64,000 nt of DNA from Haliclona indistincta. Its lineage: Eukaryota > Porifera > Demospongiae > Haplosclerida > Chalinidae. The notes beneath the pieces are model-generated. The model had not been told where the DNA came from. It ran no database searches and was given only the letters and a program-made list of their open reading frames with translations. The position numbers were made by a program, and so were the translations under genes. Where the stretch lies: contig OZ024791.1 in the NCBI GenBank assembly GCA_964017065.1, positions 8,021,471 to 8,085,470 of the forward strand, given 5' to 3'. Position 1 is the stretch's first letter; every line of letters starts with the position of its first letter. Positions 62,814 through 64,000 of this stretch are shown piece by piece.

Positions 62814-64000
62814 ATGCAGGACAACTCAAAAAAAGAAAAAGGTGAGCCAGAGGCTAACTAAGACGAAGGCTTCGTGTTATTCGTAATTTATCTCTTACAA
62901 GACTTTGAACAAAGCAACACTGTTCGTGGACGTTTCTGTATACCGTGTCGAGACGATGGAATATTTCGACCCGATCCAGAGTACACAGTTTATGGTTCCA
63001 TAATTCCACACGCTGTGTCGGTATGCCCACTATTGGTACGAAATATAGACTATTGCAGTAATTCGTTTTATACATATGCAGCTACTTGGTTTGGTATTAA
63101 TCATAGTTGGTCCATGGGCACTGGTAAGCCTGCAATAGTATTCCTCAATGCAACTTTCATTTGCAGTGTCATAGGCTCAGTGCAGTGTTTTCTTACCGGT
63201 TACAACTCAAGCAAGCGTCTCTGTGATCATAATATCAGTCTTGATCACCATCATGGGTTTGCTCATGATCGCTGTTGCTATTGGGGTTGTACTTGTTGTG
63301 AAATATGAGAGAGCATCAGTTTCAAAGCATCAGTTTCGCTCAATACTGTTAATGGTACAGGATAATCATTGGTTAATTGTTCACTGAATAAATGCATTTT
63401 ATCTAGCCTGGGATTTTCATAATTAGTCTTTCAGTGATATCTATTACTCTTGGTGTAGCAGCAGGAGCTCTTATACCCACTGTGAGTGACTTGGATATAG
63501 TATGCTAATTATATATAGCAACTGAATTTGTATTGTAGTTGTCTGATACCATTCGAACTAGTGCAAACAGTTCATTGTTCAGCATACATGAGTCTCCACC
63601 AGTCAGAGATGCTTGGAATGCTGCTCAAGGCAACGTGAGTTATAAGTATAGTCATTAATAATTTGGTGAGGTTTGTGGAGGTATTACTGAATGATGTACT
63701 TAAATACACATTACAATCATAATAAATTCTTCTATAGCTTCGTTGCTGTGGAGTAGTGAGCGTCAGTGATTATGAACTAGTTTTTGGTAACTTATCTGTG
63801 CCTGTCTCTTGCTGTAACATGATCAATGAGACCACATGCTCAGCAGATACCAGTGTCATAAATGTCACTGGTGATGTGGCAATATATTCTGAGGTATGTG
63901 AGTCATATTGATTCTCTCATACACTCTCATATTCAATGTATAGGGCTGTGTTCCTCAGTTAGAGTCATTATTTAGGTATGTTCTCAGTGTTGTTGCTGGA
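62814..64000 (+). CDS. Double tetraspanin T3, 5' part
   Basis: This third copy runs off the window. Phase-checked exons: 62814-62841, 62902-63020, 63082-63123, 63175-63354, 63407-63481, 63539-63634, 63738-63893 and 63944 onward. Lengths equal those of T2 (119, 42, 180, 75, 96, 156) except exon 1. It encodes TM1-TM3 and the first large loop, with RCCGVVSVSDYE and PVSCCN, and enters the fourth span. No lesion was seen in this part. Its start lacks the upstream ATG of T2 because of a small change (ACTGCAATCC against TCATGCAATCC), so it begins at MQDNS. Confidence 0.75.

Noticed and set aside
62594..62845. 83-codon frame between B2 and T3
   Set aside because: Only partly shared with the B1-T2 spacer, no known motif; it also overlaps the T3 start. 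Coding status unsupported.

Overview
This 64 kb window is nuclear DNA from an animal, most likely a demosponge (inference). It is AT-rich and dense with genes. Most genes have many short introns of about 45-120 nt, and many neighbours share very short head-to-head promoters. Recognisable genes are metazoan: RAD9, SLX1, TEKT1, TMEM17, CCDC86, a CCDC92-like gene, a HINT3-like gene and BCR. They sit beside expanded families of 7TM receptors, MFS transporters, tetraspanin-like proteins and beta-helix receptors. Exon borders below were placed by eye from GT/AG (one GC/AG) sites. Genes described as phase-checked have consistent reading phase across every junction I list; borders of BCR and of two MFS genes are incomplete.

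Layout: 1-2562 (+) is the 3' part of an unrecognised coiled-coil gene. 3319-11506 (-) holds four intronless 7TM receptors; three end in a tail of 7-residue repeats. Between them lie a receptor relic and several foldback/MITE elements. 11817-25072 is a compact block of housekeeping, cilium and genome-maintenance genes, mostly in divergent pairs: CCDC92-like/HINT3-like, SIMC1/SLF2-like/RAD9, CCDC86/TMEM17 and TEKT1/SLX1. 25267-28933 (-) holds two secreted plant-type LRR proteins with a PSI-like C-terminus. 29150-36248 (+) is a BCR orthologue with oligomerisation coiled coil, DH, PH, C2 and RhoGAP regions. 36544-44295 (-) holds three tandem SLC18B1-like MFS transporter genes. 44460-46511 (-) is a TMEM116-like 7TM gene.

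46613-64000 (+) is the most unusual region. It is a tandem array of a two-gene cassette: (i) a gene for a protein made of two tetraspanin units in one chain (8 predicted TM segments, two large loops each with CCG and PVSCC), followed by (ii) a large intronless receptor-like gene with a glycosylated beta-helix-like ectodomain, a Cys-rich neck and a polytopic C-terminus. Copies are T1-B1, T2-B2 and T3 (cut by the window end). T1 carries splice and frame lesions. T2 and the visible part of T3 look intact. B1 is intact. B2 has lost its signal peptide by fusion to the first exons of a tetraspanin unit and carries a one-base deletion. The tetraspanin halves match exon for exon, which argues for an internal duplication of a whole tetraspanin gene.

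The genes do not form a single pathway. Two local themes are visible: genome maintenance (SIMC1/SLF2-like, RAD9, SLX1) with cilium genes (TMEM17, TEKT1) around 14-25 kb, and clustered cell-surface or membrane families (7TM, LRR, MFS, tetraspanin/beta-helix) elsewhere.
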